Positions 51,308-59,976 are shown, counted from the first letter of the stretch. The stretch: DNA of 64,000 nt from Nodosilinea nodulosa PCC 7104 (GCF_000309385.1 NZ_JH976537.1:2374966-2438965), one strand, 5' to 3'. A program made the numbers and translations. Notes: generated by a model not told the origin, from the sequence alone.

Positions 51308-51666
51308 GCACTTTTTTGCAACTGACCATAAGCATGAGCCTTGGCCAAGCGAACTAAATGCTCAATGGTTAAATACCGTTCTAGCTCAGCTTCTTCCTTT
51401 GAGGCTAAAGTACCGGCTTTGCTTGCGGCCAGCAGTTCGCTGACTCGGCTTTGCAGTGTTGCAGAAGGCTGAATATCTAGAATTTGCTCTGGCGTCGGTT
51501 GCCTCGCCAGCAAAGCAATGATGGCTTCAGCATCCAGTCCGTTCTCAGTGCGGCTATCGTTGAGCAGGTCTCGCAGGCCCCGCTCAAGCAGCTCGGGCAA
51601 GCGATCGCGGAAGGGGGCTAACCGCTCCGCCAAGTTGTCTGAAAGCTGTAAGGTGATGTGAGCCAT
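51304..51666 (-). CDS. Hypothetical protein coupled to the HNH gene
   Basis: A 120-residue, largely helical protein from the ATG at 51666 (MAHITLQLSDNLAERLAPF). Its start resembles ribbon-type antitoxins. The rest has regular helices (LPELLERGLRDLL, EELERYLTIEHLVRLAKAHA-like region near the C-terminus). The 4-bp overlap with the HNH gene suggests the two work together, perhaps as an antitoxin-like partner and a nuclease. Cyanobacterial genomes often show this pair, with no known function that I can name. Confidence 0.65.
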   Translation of the reverse strand: MAHITLQLSDNLAERLAPFRDRLPELLERGLRDLLNDSRTENGLDAEAIIALLARQPTPEQILDIQPSATLQSRVSELLAASKAGTLASKEEAELERYLTIEHLVRLAKAHAYGQLQKSA

Positions 51667-51767
51667 ACGGAAGAAGAGGGCAATTACTAGACGTATTATC
51701 GCAAATAGCCTCGACGCTAGCACAGTCGAGCTTGGACGAAGCTCCTAATTACCAGTAGCCCAAAAAG

Positions 51768-52724
51768 TCAATAGCCTACCTGACCAGCCGAACTAAGTTC
51801 AGCTAAATGCTCCACCAGGTTATATTGAAAATCCCTCAGTTCTTTCCATGCTTGATTGAACCTGATAAAGTTGGGGCTTCTAAAGGAATGAGTGTTGCCA
51901 TCCCTATATTTAGGATCAAAACCCAAAATCTCTTTTTGATGAGGTAGAAGGTGCCAATCTTTATGTTTGGGCATCCAAATTACTTTAACCAATCGAAAAC
52001 TTCCTACATCTGTTTTTCGAACGTTTTCATCTAGAAATTCAATGAGATGAGTTACTTTTGCTTGTTGATGCAGAAGCATTAAGTCTCCTGCCTTAGGTCG
52101 ATCAATTCCGCGACCGCTTGGACGCCACATCAATTCAAAGGTTGGGGTTTTAGATGGCAAAACCCCATTGAGTGGGTACGCCCATCGTCCGGAGGGATCT
52201 TTGACATTCTTGATGAAAAGAATTTTCTCTGGGTTACATTCTAGAATGAGTTTTGGTGAGGGTGCTGCCACCTCAGTATTAGGTGATTTGAGATCATTAG
52301 AGACTGATTTAGGCCCAGTGATACCCAGTTCCAAAAGGTCAAAAGCCCGTTTGTTTTCTGAGTCCTTCTCAAGTCGAACAAATTGGAACAATTGTAAGAA
52401 TAAAGGTTTGCTCGGGAGTGCTTCAATAGGCGGCAATAAAACAGGAATTACTTTGACGCCCTGCTGAATACATAAGCTGATCAACATTTCTGTTTCGATT
52501 TCTTGCCACCGACCTAGACCTTCTGATCCAATGCATACGATAGCCGTTTTACTTTGACTTATCGCTTCTTGGATTTTATCAAGGAAACGATCCCCTGGAA
52601 CAATTCTTTCCTCATCTAGCCATAGTTTAACTCCTCTATTTTTTAGCTCCTCACAAATTTGCCGAATAAGTGGTTTGTCTTTGCTGTTATGGGCCAAAAA
52701 TACATCGAAGGTCTGCTCCGGCAT
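51768..52724 (-). CDS. TIR-domain protein with PUA/EVE-like C-terminal domain
   Basis: A 318-residue protein. Residues about 5-130 are a TIR domain: FDVFLAHNSKDKPLIRQICE, KLWLDEERIVPGDRFLDKIQ, TAIVCIGSEGLGRWQEIETE, with Glu 77 or 79 as the likely NADase residue. Residues about 160-318 look like a PUA/EVE-type fold (ILFIKNVKDPSGRWAYPLNG, GDLMLLHQQAKVTHLIEFLD, FRLVKVIWMP). Such domains read modified bases or nucleotides. TIR proteins of bacteria commonly deplete NAD+ in response to phage. It stands between the HNH pair and decayed DUF2283 modules, a typical defence-type setting. Confidence 0.8.
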   Translation of the reverse strand: MPEQTFDVFLAHNSKDKPLIRQICEELKNRGVKLWLDEERIVPGDRFLDKIQEAISQSKTAIVCIGSEGLGRWQEIETEMLISLCIQQGVKVIPVLLPPIEALPSKPLFLQLFQFVRLEKDSENKRAFDLLELGITGPKSVSNDLKSPNTEVAAPSPKLILECNPEKILFIKNVKDPSGRWAYPLNGVLPSKTPTFELMWRPSGRGIDRPKAGDLMLLHQQAKVTHLIEFLDENVRKTDVGSFRLVKVIWMPKHKDWHLLPHQKEILGFDPKYRDGNTHSFRSPNFIRFNQAWKELRDFQYNLVEHLAELSSAGQVGY

Positions 52725-52785
52725 TGATCAAGCGCTCCAGTTAACTTACTCAATCGCAGTCTAGAAAGGCTCTATAAACCTACAT

Positions 52786-53001
52786 CTACTTTGAAAGCAA
52801 TTCCGGAATAAGTAGTCCTTTCAAATCCAAACTCTTCAAATCGACCTTCGACGAAGCCAGGTCAATCTCCAAACCTACAACACCGCCATTCTCATTAAAA
52901 TCAACTACCATATCCGGCGCAATTTCTTCTGACTCAGTGCTAGGAGCATCATTCAGCCGAATCGACAGCGTATCGGCATCTGGGAAGTATTGAATTTTCA
53001 T
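52786..53001 (-). CDS. DUF2283-domain protein
   Basis: A 71-residue small beta protein. MKIQYFPDADTLSIRLNDAP and the segment VVDFNENGGVVGLEIDLAS are the DUF2283 signature. Such proteins are usually coded with a DUF4258-type partner in toxin-antitoxin-like pairs. Here the frame before it (52998-53138) overlaps by ATGA but is cut off at its 5' side, so the pair looks broken. Confidence 0.85.
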   Translation of the reverse strand: MKIQYFPDADTLSIRLNDAPSTESEEIAPDMVVDFNENGGVVGLEIDLASSKVDLKSLDLKGLLIPELLSK

Positions 53002-53138
53002 GGTTCCAGGCCTCTTTGTAGACGAGAGCGAAAATTGCGATCGAAGTAAGCGTTGTGCAGCGTTTCTCCGTCTTCTAGCGTAAACACTCTAAGGCCGCGA
53101 TCGCCATATTCAGGGATAGCTGCTGCCAGCCATGCTAT
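52998..53138 (-). pseudogene. 5'-truncated partner gene upstream of DUF2283
   Basis: A 46-codon remnant read as IAWLAAAIPEYGDRGLRVF then TLEDGETLHNAYFDRNFRS and a TGA that overlaps the DUF2283 start. An in-frame TAG (53139-53141) lies directly before it and no start codon is available. This looks like the C-terminal end of a decayed partner protein. Confidence 0.5.
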
Positions 53139-53721
53139 CTATTCACTCTCAGCTGCACAAAACACTGCTCTAGTCTCGTACCGTTCTTTAGGAGTAGTCG
53201 AAGGCGATAACAAACTTATACCCTTTGAGAGAATCGTAACTACCCCTGTAGAGCCTACAGAATGAAGGCTGTCTATGTCAAAAATTGAATAAGCAAGTTG
53301 ATGCAATGCTGAGGAAATAAATATGGACAGGTCAGCACGTTCCCGATGTAAATGCGGCCAGACTATGACAGTTCAAAACAATTTCTGCAAGGAGTGCTGG
53401 AGTTTGCTGTGGTGGCAGGCGATCGATCTGTCTATGAAAGGCAAGCTTCAAACCCCCGTTGCTCTAGGACTCGATGGCACAAACCAGTACAGCCACCACA
53501 GGGTCAAAAGTCTGCCTGCGTAGCTCTATTCGAAAGGATCTGCCGCCGTGTGCCTGGGAATTTCTGAATTTTCATGATTCCAGGTCCTTTTGTAGACGAG
53601 AACAGAATTGTTATTCCTAGACCGTCCTCAAAAAATTAAAAACCTTATCGAAGCGCTATGGATTGCGGAATAGACAACTGATGCTGTGAAGTTACCACTC
53701 AGACGTCCTCAAGGCTGATTC
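53139..53721. other. Decayed region with a partial DUF2283-module copy
   Basis: Near 53568-53612 there is a diverged copy of the 52988-53030 junction (both read GAATTTTCATG, then TTCCAGG, then TTTGTAGACGAGA with few changes). A 66-codon frame at 53323 with CKCGQTMTVQNNFCKECW (zinc-ribbon-like) and a possible GAGGAA ribosome site may be a small gene or chance. Nothing else is firm. Confidence 0.4.
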
Positions 53722-54192
53722 ATGTCTGAGCCTACTTCCCAGCAACCCAACTCCGAGACAGATGGCTTTGCCGACTATCTGCCCAATCGCGATCCGATTC
53801 AATACGGCATAGACGTGCCATCTCAAGCCGGCCCTTCATTCCCAGACCCCGATCTACCCAACACTATGGACCCTATGGGCGCGATCGCAGCCAGGGGAGA
53901 AATTTACCGCAACCTAAAAACGTCCCATGCCCCCTGGTGGACTGTGATCACGAGTTGGCTGGTCTTGGGGCTACCCGCCCTGTTCACACTCGGTTTTGCC
54001 CTGGCCTTGGGCCTGCAAACCCTTCAGGAACTACTTGCAGCCTTTGCCCAGTCTCAGGGTTGGTCAAACGTATGGCAGACGAGTTTGATGCTGCTGCTGT
54101 CTTTAGCCCTATTCAGTGCCGCCCTGTTGATGATGCTGATTCCCATCCGCAGCACCCGAGCCAGACTCAGACGTCAGCAATCCAGACGATAA
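53722..54192 (+). CDS. Hypothetical protein with two membrane helices
   Basis: A 156-residue protein. The first 70 residues are acidic and proline-rich, and cytoplasmic (FADYLPNRDPIQYGIDVPSQ). Two helices follow, at about 72-97 (VITSWLVLGLPALFTLGFALAL) and 120-141 (LMLLLSLALFSAALLMMLIPI). It ends in a basic tail (RSTRARLRRQQSRR). It has no recognised domain. It converges on frp. Confidence 0.65.
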   Translation: MSEPTSQQPNSETDGFADYLPNRDPIQYGIDVPSQAGPSFPDPDLPNTMDPMGAIAARGEIYRNLKTSHAPWWTVITSWLVLGLPALFTLGFALALGLQTLQELLAAFAQSQGWSNVWQTSLMLLLSLALFSAALLMMLIPIRSTRARLRRQQSRR

Positions 54193-54222
54193 ACGTTCCA
54201 GGCATTAGCAGACTGTGACAGG

Positions 54223-54555
54223 CTACAAAACCCGAGTCAGAGCCGTTATTTTAGAAATTTTGGCCGGTTCTAACCCAGTCAAGTCGTCAGACTGCACCCA
54301 GCCGTCTTTTTTCAGCTTGGCCAGCACAAACAAAATCTCGTCGTCCCGGTCATCGTATTTGCCATCGATGTCAAAGCGGCGGGCACTCAAAAAATCGTGC
54401 AAATTCCAGACCTCGTCAATGGAATTGACATTACTCGCTGTTTCGCGCACAAGCTTGATCAAAGCCGCCAATTCTCGCTGCTGGGCTGCGCTCAGCGCTC
54501 CCCTAGCGATGCTTCTTTCCTGCGTTGACCACTGATTTTCCGTCACCTGTTCCAT
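54223..54555 (-). CDS. frp: Fluorescence recovery protein
   Basis: A 110-residue alpha-helical protein that binds active (red) orange carotenoid protein, speeds its return to the orange form and helps it leave the phycobilisome. The conserved stretch VWNLHDFLSARRFDIDGKYD (about 48-67), followed by DRDDEILFVLAKLKKDGWVQ, and the closing DDLTGLEPAKISKITAL match FRP. It is immediately downstream of ocp on the same strand, as in many cyanobacteria with OCP1. A 165-bp gap lies between them, enough for its own promoter. Confidence 0.92.
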   Translation of the reverse strand: MEQVTENQWSTQERSIARGALSAAQQRELAALIKLVRETASNVNSIDEVWNLHDFLSARRFDIDGKYDDRDDEILFVLAKLKKDGWVQSDDLTGLEPAKISKITALTRVL

Positions 54556-54720
54556 GAATTATTGAAAAAAACTAATCGACTGCTTTAATACTTCTCAATA
54601 TTAGAACAGTTTACAGAACTTTGCATTGTCCTCAGGTTCGAGCACAAGCCCCATAGAGCAAACCGCCCCTTGCCGAGACAAGAGGCGGTTCACCAGCAGC
54701 TTCCCAGCCTCAACCAAAGG

Positions 54721-55680
54721 TTAGCGGGCCAGGTTCAGCAACTCCTTGGGAGACGCCAGCAGGTCAATGGCGACAAAGAAGATTTTGCCCTCGGGGTTCA
54801 GCAAAAACCGCCAGGCAATGTTCATGCCTACCCCGGCACCAAACCAGGGAGTCTGGCATTTGCCCGTCACCTTGATCTGAGTGAAGCCATCCTCTGCGGG
54901 TTCAGAAACTCCCCGCTCGGGAATCAGCTTCAGATTTTGGCACTCTTCCCTAAAGAACCGCAGAACGCTCTCCTTGCCCACAATGGGTTTGCGGAAAGGA
55001 GGTTGCAGTGCGCCATCGGCGACAAATAACTCGATGAGGGCATCAAAGTCGTTAGCGTTGAGGTTGTCCATGTAGGACAAAACGGTGGGGTTGTCAATTC
55101 CTTCGATGGTGACCTTTGTGCGCTGGCCCATGTCCTTAGGGGGGGCCACGGGTTCAGCCACTCGCTGGTACGAGCTCATATTGCTGGTATCAAAGCCCAT
55201 ATCAACAACGGCATTGCGCAGTACCGTAATTTGCTGGCCCGACTCCAGGTTTCTGATGGCTTGAAGCACGGAGGAGGCGTTGGCAGACTGCTTATACCCT
55301 TCTGGAATGGGAGCAACTTTTCCTTCTTCCATCCACTGGCCTAAGCGGTACCAAAACCCCAGCTTGATGTTGGGCGACCAAGATGCATAGGTGCGTCCAA
55401 TGGGGGTATCGGCCCGGTTCGCCAAATCGCACATCACCTGCGACTGCTGCTGGAAGGGCATTCGACGAATTTCTTCCAGGGTGGGTTCTGCAAACTGCAT
55501 GCTGGCCGCACCAGGCGCTGCGATCGTGATGGCTTTGCCCATTTCTAAGTAGGCAAACCAGATTAGAGCCAGCTGGTCTTCTGCATTGAGCTGGCTGAAT
55601 CGAGCGATCGTTGCGGGTACCGCATCAGCACTCAGAGTATTGGGGAAAATGGATCGAGCTGAATCAATTGTAAAGGGCAT
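54721..55680 (-). CDS. ocp: Orange carotenoid protein (OCP1 type)
   Basis: A 319-residue blue-light photoreceptor that binds a keto-carotenoid and quenches phycobilisome energy. The N-terminal helical domain (about 1-165) includes NIKLGFWYRLGQWMEEGKVA. A linker (about 166-195) joins the NTF2-like C-terminal domain. The Tyr and Trp that hydrogen-bond the carotenoid keto group are visible in VLSYMDNLNANDFD and GMNIAWRFLL. Full length and co-occurrence with frp point to OCP1 rather than a HCP or CTDH fragment. The ketolase CrtW needed for its pigment is the next gene upstream. Confidence 0.96.
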   Translation of the reverse strand: MPFTIDSARSIFPNTLSADAVPATIARFSQLNAEDQLALIWFAYLEMGKAITIAAPGAASMQFAEPTLEEIRRMPFQQQSQVMCDLANRADTPIGRTYASWSPNIKLGFWYRLGQWMEEGKVAPIPEGYKQSANASSVLQAIRNLESGQQITVLRNAVVDMGFDTSNMSSYQRVAEPVAPPKDMGQRTKVTIEGIDNPTVLSYMDNLNANDFDALIELFVADGALQPPFRKPIVGKESVLRFFREECQNLKLIPERGVSEPAEDGFTQIKVTGKCQTPWFGAGVGMNIAWRFLLNPEGKIFFVAIDLLASPKELLNLAR

Positions 55681-56070
55681 TTATGCCTCCTTTGTACGAC
55701 TAAAACCAAACCTAAAACCCACTGCAAAGCAAAGATAGTTACTAAAATAAAGCACTATCAAATACAAGCTTTAGGCCCAGCACTTGCGTGTGTAAAGAAA
55801 TTATAAGCTATTGAGGGGACGTTATTTGCACATAATTTTTTGAATTCAATAAATTCATATATTGTCTAATGCAATTAGTAAAACTTATGAGGAATAAAAC
55901 AAGAGGTTTTAGGTGGGGCTGCTTGTACCCAAGGCTTTTATCATGCCCTACGGACTGTGGATAGACTGGCGTCTTATGTTGGAAAATATTGAGATCAAAA
56001 ATTTCGAGGGATCCGCTAGGTGCTTTTTAACCGTCGCAATGAACCCTCTAGGCAATAATTTTTTGATGCA
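55681..56070. other. AT-rich ocp promoter region
   Basis: 390 bp between crtW and ocp, notably AT-rich at 55790-55900. An inverted repeat TGAATT-N5-AATTCA lies at 55841-55857, about 160 bp upstream of the ocp start. The length and AT content suggest that ocp has a separate, regulated promoter. Confidence 0.5.
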
Positions 56071-56823
56071 TTACATCTTGCTGTCTCGGTAAACCCCAGG
56101 CAGTTGAAACCAGGACAGGTGGGGATTTAGATGATGCTCTAGGTGATAGCCAAAGTGGTAGCAGGCTAAGAACGACCAAAAAGCCGGTAGATGGGTGCTT
56201 TTAATAGGATGAGAAGATCCAGATGCACTATCGCTTTGTCGGTGCGGGAGGAAGATGCCAAAGGTGAATAGCTGCAAAGAGCTAATCACCATAGGAATAA
56301 TCCAAAAGAGAACTACATTAAATATGGGAATTTGGAGGCCGACAAAGACGCAGAAAATAAAGCCAATGCCGATTAAAGACGTCCAGAGTTGCCCATCGGC
56401 CTGGTACATTTTCATGAATTTGAGATACCAAGGCCAAAATTTATCTGCGCCTGTGCTGTGATAATCAGGGTCTTGCTCTGTCGCAGGAAAGCGATGGTGG
56501 AGCCGATGGTTTTTAGCAATTAATTTATAGGGCAGCAGCGCATACAGCCATGAGGTCGCATAACCGAATGCATCGTTGAGCCTGCGAGAGCTAGAAATGA
56601 CATTGTGAATGGCCTCATGGGTAACGATAAATAAGCCGGTGTGCAAGAACGTCCTGATGAAAACTCCCAAAAGCACATAGACCACAGGAGTTTGGGCATC
56701 CACAAGGGCGAAGGCACCCACTAGGCTAACAAGCCACAGCAATACAATTGAACCCGCTAAATACAGACTCAGTTGTGGAGGATTGAAGCTACTAACGCAG
56801 CAAGATTGCGATCGACTGACCAT
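56071..56823 (-). CDS. crtW: Beta-carotene ketolase CrtW
   Basis: A 250-residue membrane di-iron oxygenase that adds the 4-keto group to beta-carotene, giving echinenone or canthaxanthin, the pigments of OCP. Histidine clusters are THEAIHN (about 66-72), KNHRLHHRFP (about 103-112) and YHLEHHLNPH (about 225-234). Helices such as LYLAGSIVLLWLVSLVGAFAL and TFLHTGLFIVTHE fit the family. Length is typical for CrtW and excludes the larger CrtO. It is 34 bp from nblA, so the two are probably cotranscribed. Confidence 0.93.
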   Translation of the reverse strand: MVSRSQSCCVSSFNPPQLSLYLAGSIVLLWLVSLVGAFALVDAQTPVVYVLLGVFIRTFLHTGLFIVTHEAIHNVISSSRRLNDAFGYATSWLYALLPYKLIAKNHRLHHRFPATEQDPDYHSTGADKFWPWYLKFMKMYQADGQLWTSLIGIGFIFCVFVGLQIPIFNVVLFWIIPMVISSLQLFTFGIFLPHRQSDSASGSSHPIKSTHLPAFWSFLACYHFGYHLEHHLNPHLSWFQLPGVYRDSKM

Positions 56824-56857
56824 ACCTGTTCATATTTCCACCCTGATCAACCCGCTA

Positions 56858-57070
56858 TTATTTGAGCGCTTCCAAAGCTCCATCGCCATCGTTGCCGAGG
56901 CCCCAGGCTTCTTTGAGAATTCCACGAAAAGTGACGGCTTGATACATCATGGCCTCTCGAAGCTGAACCAGAAGAGCCGTGGCGTCTGACTGGGACAGGT
57001 TTTGCACCTGGGTCTCAAATACCTGAAGCTCGAACTGCTGTTCCAGAGGGAGCTGTTCTCGGATATTCAT
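56858..57070 (-). CDS. nblA: NblA-type phycobilisome degradation protein
   Basis: A 70-residue protein. The NblA core is clear: LPLEQQFELQVFETQVQNLS, then LVQLREAMMYQAVTFRGILK and EAWGL. NblA binds phycobilisome subunits and hands them to the Clp protease during nitrogen or sulphur starvation. The end is about ten residues longer than in short NblAs (NDGDGALEALK). It sits directly upstream of crtW, so pigment degradation and photoprotection share a locus. Confidence 0.85.
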   Translation of the reverse strand: MNIREQLPLEQQFELQVFETQVQNLSQSDATALLVQLREAMMYQAVTFRGILKEAWGLGNDGDGALEALK

Positions 57071-57088
57071 GGGTAACTTCTCTCACGG

Positions 57089-57135
57089 TGTAACAGGCTA
57101 CGTTAGTGAGTGTAACGCAATGTAACTTTTTGTTA
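57089..57135 (-). promoter_or_regulatory. TGTAAC repeats upstream of nblA
   Basis: TGTAAC occurs at 57089, 57111 and 57121, with GTTA partners at 57102 and 57132 that make short inverted repeats (TAAC-N7-GTTA and TAAC-N5-GTTA). The GTA/TAC words recall NtcA half-sites, but no exact GTA-N8-TAC is present. Confidence 0.4.
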
Positions 57136-57222
57136 AAGTCTTTTGGTCAATCTCTGCCTTCCGTGGTAGCTCGCCGCTGTTCAGTGGCGAGCTGGTGCTT
57201 GCATTCGAGTTTCGAGGCGTTG

Positions 57223-58731
57223 CTAGGGCAGCCAAAAGCTGGGTAGCCCCTGAAACCCTTGCTTTGCCCACCGATTTAGCGATCGCAGCGCCTGAATATG
57301 GGGCTCGTCGGGAATTACCGGCAAAATCCCCGCAGGCTGCCCCTGGCCTAGCCTCGCAACCACCCGGTTTGCCGCTTCCAGCCCAGTCACGTAGGCTTTC
57401 TCCTGCGACCAGGAGCCGTGGCGCGTCACAATCCAGTCGCCCGCCATGAAGAGATTGTCGAAGCTGGTGGTGGCGGGCAGCAGGTAGCGATAGCTGCCAG
57501 GGGCAAAGTGGGTCACCCCCTGGGGAATGCGCACCACGGCATGATCCACAATCTTGGCCTCACCAAAGGCGGGAATACACCCGGCCAAATCTTGCTGTAC
57601 CTGCTCTAGAACCTGGTCATCATCCAGCGCCAGCAGCTGGTTGGCGTGGTAATAGTCGGCCTCGACTACGGTGCCGGGTTCGTCGCGGTACTCGTCGTGG
57701 AGGGCATTGAGGTCAAAGAAGGTCCACCCCGTGGTGGGGTGAAAGCCAAAGCAGGCGTTGGAGGGCAGGGGAATGTTGACCTTGCGATCGAGCCACAGCC
57801 GCGTGGCCAGCACATCGATCGCCCCCAGGTTGCGAATATCGCGGAATTCGGTGCGATCGCGTAACCCCCTCGACTGCTCCACAATCTTCTTTAGCCCGCT
57901 AATGCCCACGGCAAACACCACCGCATCGGCCTCAAACACCTCGTCGCCGCACACTACTGCCGTTACTCGATTATTCTCCACCGTCACATCCGATACCCGG
58001 TGGTTGGCGAGTATCTTGCCCCCGGCCCGCTCGATCGCCTCCGTCCAGGGCCGAAAGATCTGCGCCCCCACGGTGCCCCGACACCAGCGCACATCAAAGT
58101 CGGGCTGGTGGGCGAGGATGAAGTAGTAGAGCATGCCCAGGGCCGCCGCCGCCGAGCACTGTTCGCCCGGCGCAAACAGCCCCACCAGCAGCATCGGCTC
58201 AAAGGATTCGTGGTAGAGCCGGGCCGACACGCCGTACTGGCGAAACAGCTCGCGGGCGGTGATGCGATCGTACCTTTGCCAGGCCTCGTCAGAGTTGTCG
58301 AAGTCGATCAGCGCTTGCAGCAGGGGCAGGGCCGAGAGGCGATCGATTAGCGGCAGCCGCTTGAAATCAGTGTAGAGAAAGGTGCCCAGGGGCGTCGGCA
58401 GGTAGGGCTGAGCCTGAAACAGCGGCGACTCGACCTCCAGACCATGGGGCGAGTACTGGGCCGATCGCGTCCAATCGGTAAAGGGCTGAATGCCAAGATG
58501 ATCCGTCAGGGCAAAGATATTGCGGTAGGGGTACCAAAACCCGTGAATGCCCGCCTCAACGGCGCGACCCTGGCCGGTTTGCCAGCCCGCCACCAGCCCG
58601 CCGGGGTAGGCTCCGGCCTCCAGCAGCGTGACGGCGTAGCCCTGGCGGGCCAGGTGATAGGCCGAGCCCAAACCAGCCCAGCCCGCACCAACCACCACCA
58701 CCCGTTTCTGCCCGCTATAGTCCGCTGTCAT
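57223..58731 (-). CDS. FAD-dependent oxidoreductase, carotenoid-desaturase-like
   Basis: A 502-residue flavoprotein of the phytoene desaturase/amine oxidase superfamily. The dinucleotide fold is VVVVGAGWAGLGSAYHLARQ (about 11-30), with LLEAGAYPGG as the second FAD contact and the C-terminal FAD box LFMAGDWIVTRHGSWSQEKA (about 431-450). The mid part (YDRITARELFRQYGVSA) fits proteins that act on isoprenoid chains. Its position next to crtW and ocp hints at carotenoid metabolism, but the substrate cannot be assigned. It ends 152 bp upstream of nblA on the same strand. Confidence 0.85.
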   Translation of the reverse strand: MTADYSGQKRVVVVGAGWAGLGSAYHLARQGYAVTLLEAGAYPGGLVAGWQTGQGRAVEAGIHGFWYPYRNIFALTDHLGIQPFTDWTRSAQYSPHGLEVESPLFQAQPYLPTPLGTFLYTDFKRLPLIDRLSALPLLQALIDFDNSDEAWQRYDRITARELFRQYGVSARLYHESFEPMLLVGLFAPGEQCSAAAALGMLYYFILAHQPDFDVRWCRGTVGAQIFRPWTEAIERAGGKILANHRVSDVTVENNRVTAVVCGDEVFEADAVVFAVGISGLKKIVEQSRGLRDRTEFRDIRNLGAIDVLATRLWLDRKVNIPLPSNACFGFHPTTGWTFFDLNALHDEYRDEPGTVVEADYYHANQLLALDDDQVLEQVQQDLAGCIPAFGEAKIVDHAVVRIPQGVTHFAPGSYRYLLPATTSFDNLFMAGDWIVTRHGSWSQEKAYVTGLEAANRVVARLGQGQPAGILPVIPDEPHIQALRSLNRWAKQGFQGLPSFWLP

Positions 58732-58884
58732 GGTGCATTCATCCTACTGAGCCTCTTTACCCTACGCCATTTGGGCAGGGGTCGTGTCTTTTCTGCCATC
58801 GGGTGGGATCGCTGCCTGCTGGCAATTTTGGGGCAGTCGGCAGGTTTTATGGAGCAGTTCACAGGGCTCAGGGATGGTAGCGAT

Positions 58885-59862
58885 CTATCGAGGGGCGATC
58901 GCATAGAGGTACAAAAAGGCTTCAATTTCCTCGGGAGTGGGCTGGGCGGCGATCGCCCCCGGCTTCAGCGTTGTCAACGCCCCCACCGCACTGGCGTAGC
59001 GCAAAATCTGCTCGATCTGATCGGCCTGCTGAAGGCAATCCCACCCCCGCTGGCAAAGCTGGTGAATCACCCCAGCCAGAAAGGCATCCCCGGCCCCGGT
59101 GGTGTCGATGCTGTCCACGGCAAAGGCGGGCTGGGTGACGCTGTGGTGCCCGGTGGCGCAGGTGCTGCCGCTGCCGCCGTCGGTGAGCAGCACCGCCTGG
59201 CATTGGGGAACCTGCTGGCCAATCTCGGCAGCATCGTCGGTATTGAACAGCCACAGGGCTTCTTCGCGGGAGAGCTTGAGCAGATTGGCGGCGGCCAAAA
59301 ATGCTCGGATGGTTTGAGGTGCAATGTCTTGGTTAGGCCAAAACACCGGACGCCAGTTCAGATCGATGATGATTTTTGTCCCGGCTGACTGGGCTTTATC
59401 CCGCGCCCGTTCCATCGCACGGGCGGTGGCGGGGTAGGCCAGCCCCAGCGTGCCCATGACCAGGTAGCCCACGCCGCTAAAATCTACGGTATCGATCCAG
59501 TCGGGAGCGAGAAAGGCGTCGGCAAAGGCGGCGGGGTCTGGGGCGCTGAAGCCGATAAACTGGCGATCGCCCGATTCATCCCGCTGCACCAGTACCGTCC
59601 GCGTTGGCGCCCCCTCCACCCGCTGAATCTGGCAGTCTATCCCCTGGTCTTGGAGCACCTGTAGCAGCCAGTCGCCCCGGTCATCCTGGCCCAGGGCACT
59701 GATCAGGCGGGCAGGGGTGCCGAGCTTAGCGATCGCTGCCGCCACATTGGCCGGTGCTCCCCCAGGATAGTCGGTATAGTTTTTCAAGCCTTGAGCAGGC
59801 CTGCCCACCTCAAACAGACGATCAACCAGGCATTCTCCCAGGCAAATTACAGGTGTGGTCAT
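58885..59862 (-). CDS. PfkB-family sugar kinase, probable fructokinase
   Basis: A 325-residue ribokinase-like kinase. The substrate motif is DYPGGAPANVAAAIAKLG (about 31-48). The second signature is SIDTTGAGDAFLAGVIHQL (about 252-270) with the catalytic Asp, and the anion hole is TTGAGD. Proteins with this start (VICLGECLVDRLFEV) are usually fructokinases that feed sucrose-derived fructose into metabolism. A different sugar is possible. It is divergent from the SNF2 gene. Confidence 0.88.
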   Translation of the reverse strand: MTTPVICLGECLVDRLFEVGRPAQGLKNYTDYPGGAPANVAAAIAKLGTPARLISALGQDDRGDWLLQVLQDQGIDCQIQRVEGAPTRTVLVQRDESGDRQFIGFSAPDPAAFADAFLAPDWIDTVDFSGVGYLVMGTLGLAYPATARAMERARDKAQSAGTKIIIDLNWRPVFWPNQDIAPQTIRAFLAAANLLKLSREEALWLFNTDDAAEIGQQVPQCQAVLLTDGGSGSTCATGHHSVTQPAFAVDSIDTTGAGDAFLAGVIHQLCQRGWDCLQQADQIEQILRYASAVGALTTLKPGAIAAQPTPEEIEAFLYLYAIAPR

Positions 59863-59976
59863 TGGGTTTTCTTATTCTTCCAAGACGTGCGCGGCCCAAA
59901 CTTCAGGATAAAGCTCGGGCGATCGCAAATCCCTGCCCCCTTAGCTACAACATTGCCTTCGTGGCAGAATACAGCT

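Noticed and set aside
57089..57135. Consensus NtcA box before nblA
   Set aside because: GTA and TAC words are present but not with the needed 8-bp spacing (GTA-N6-TAC at best).
58444..59388. 314-codon plus-strand frame opposite the FAD oxidoreductase and PfkB kinase
   Set aside because: Spans parts of two real genes on the other strand and has no protein likeness.
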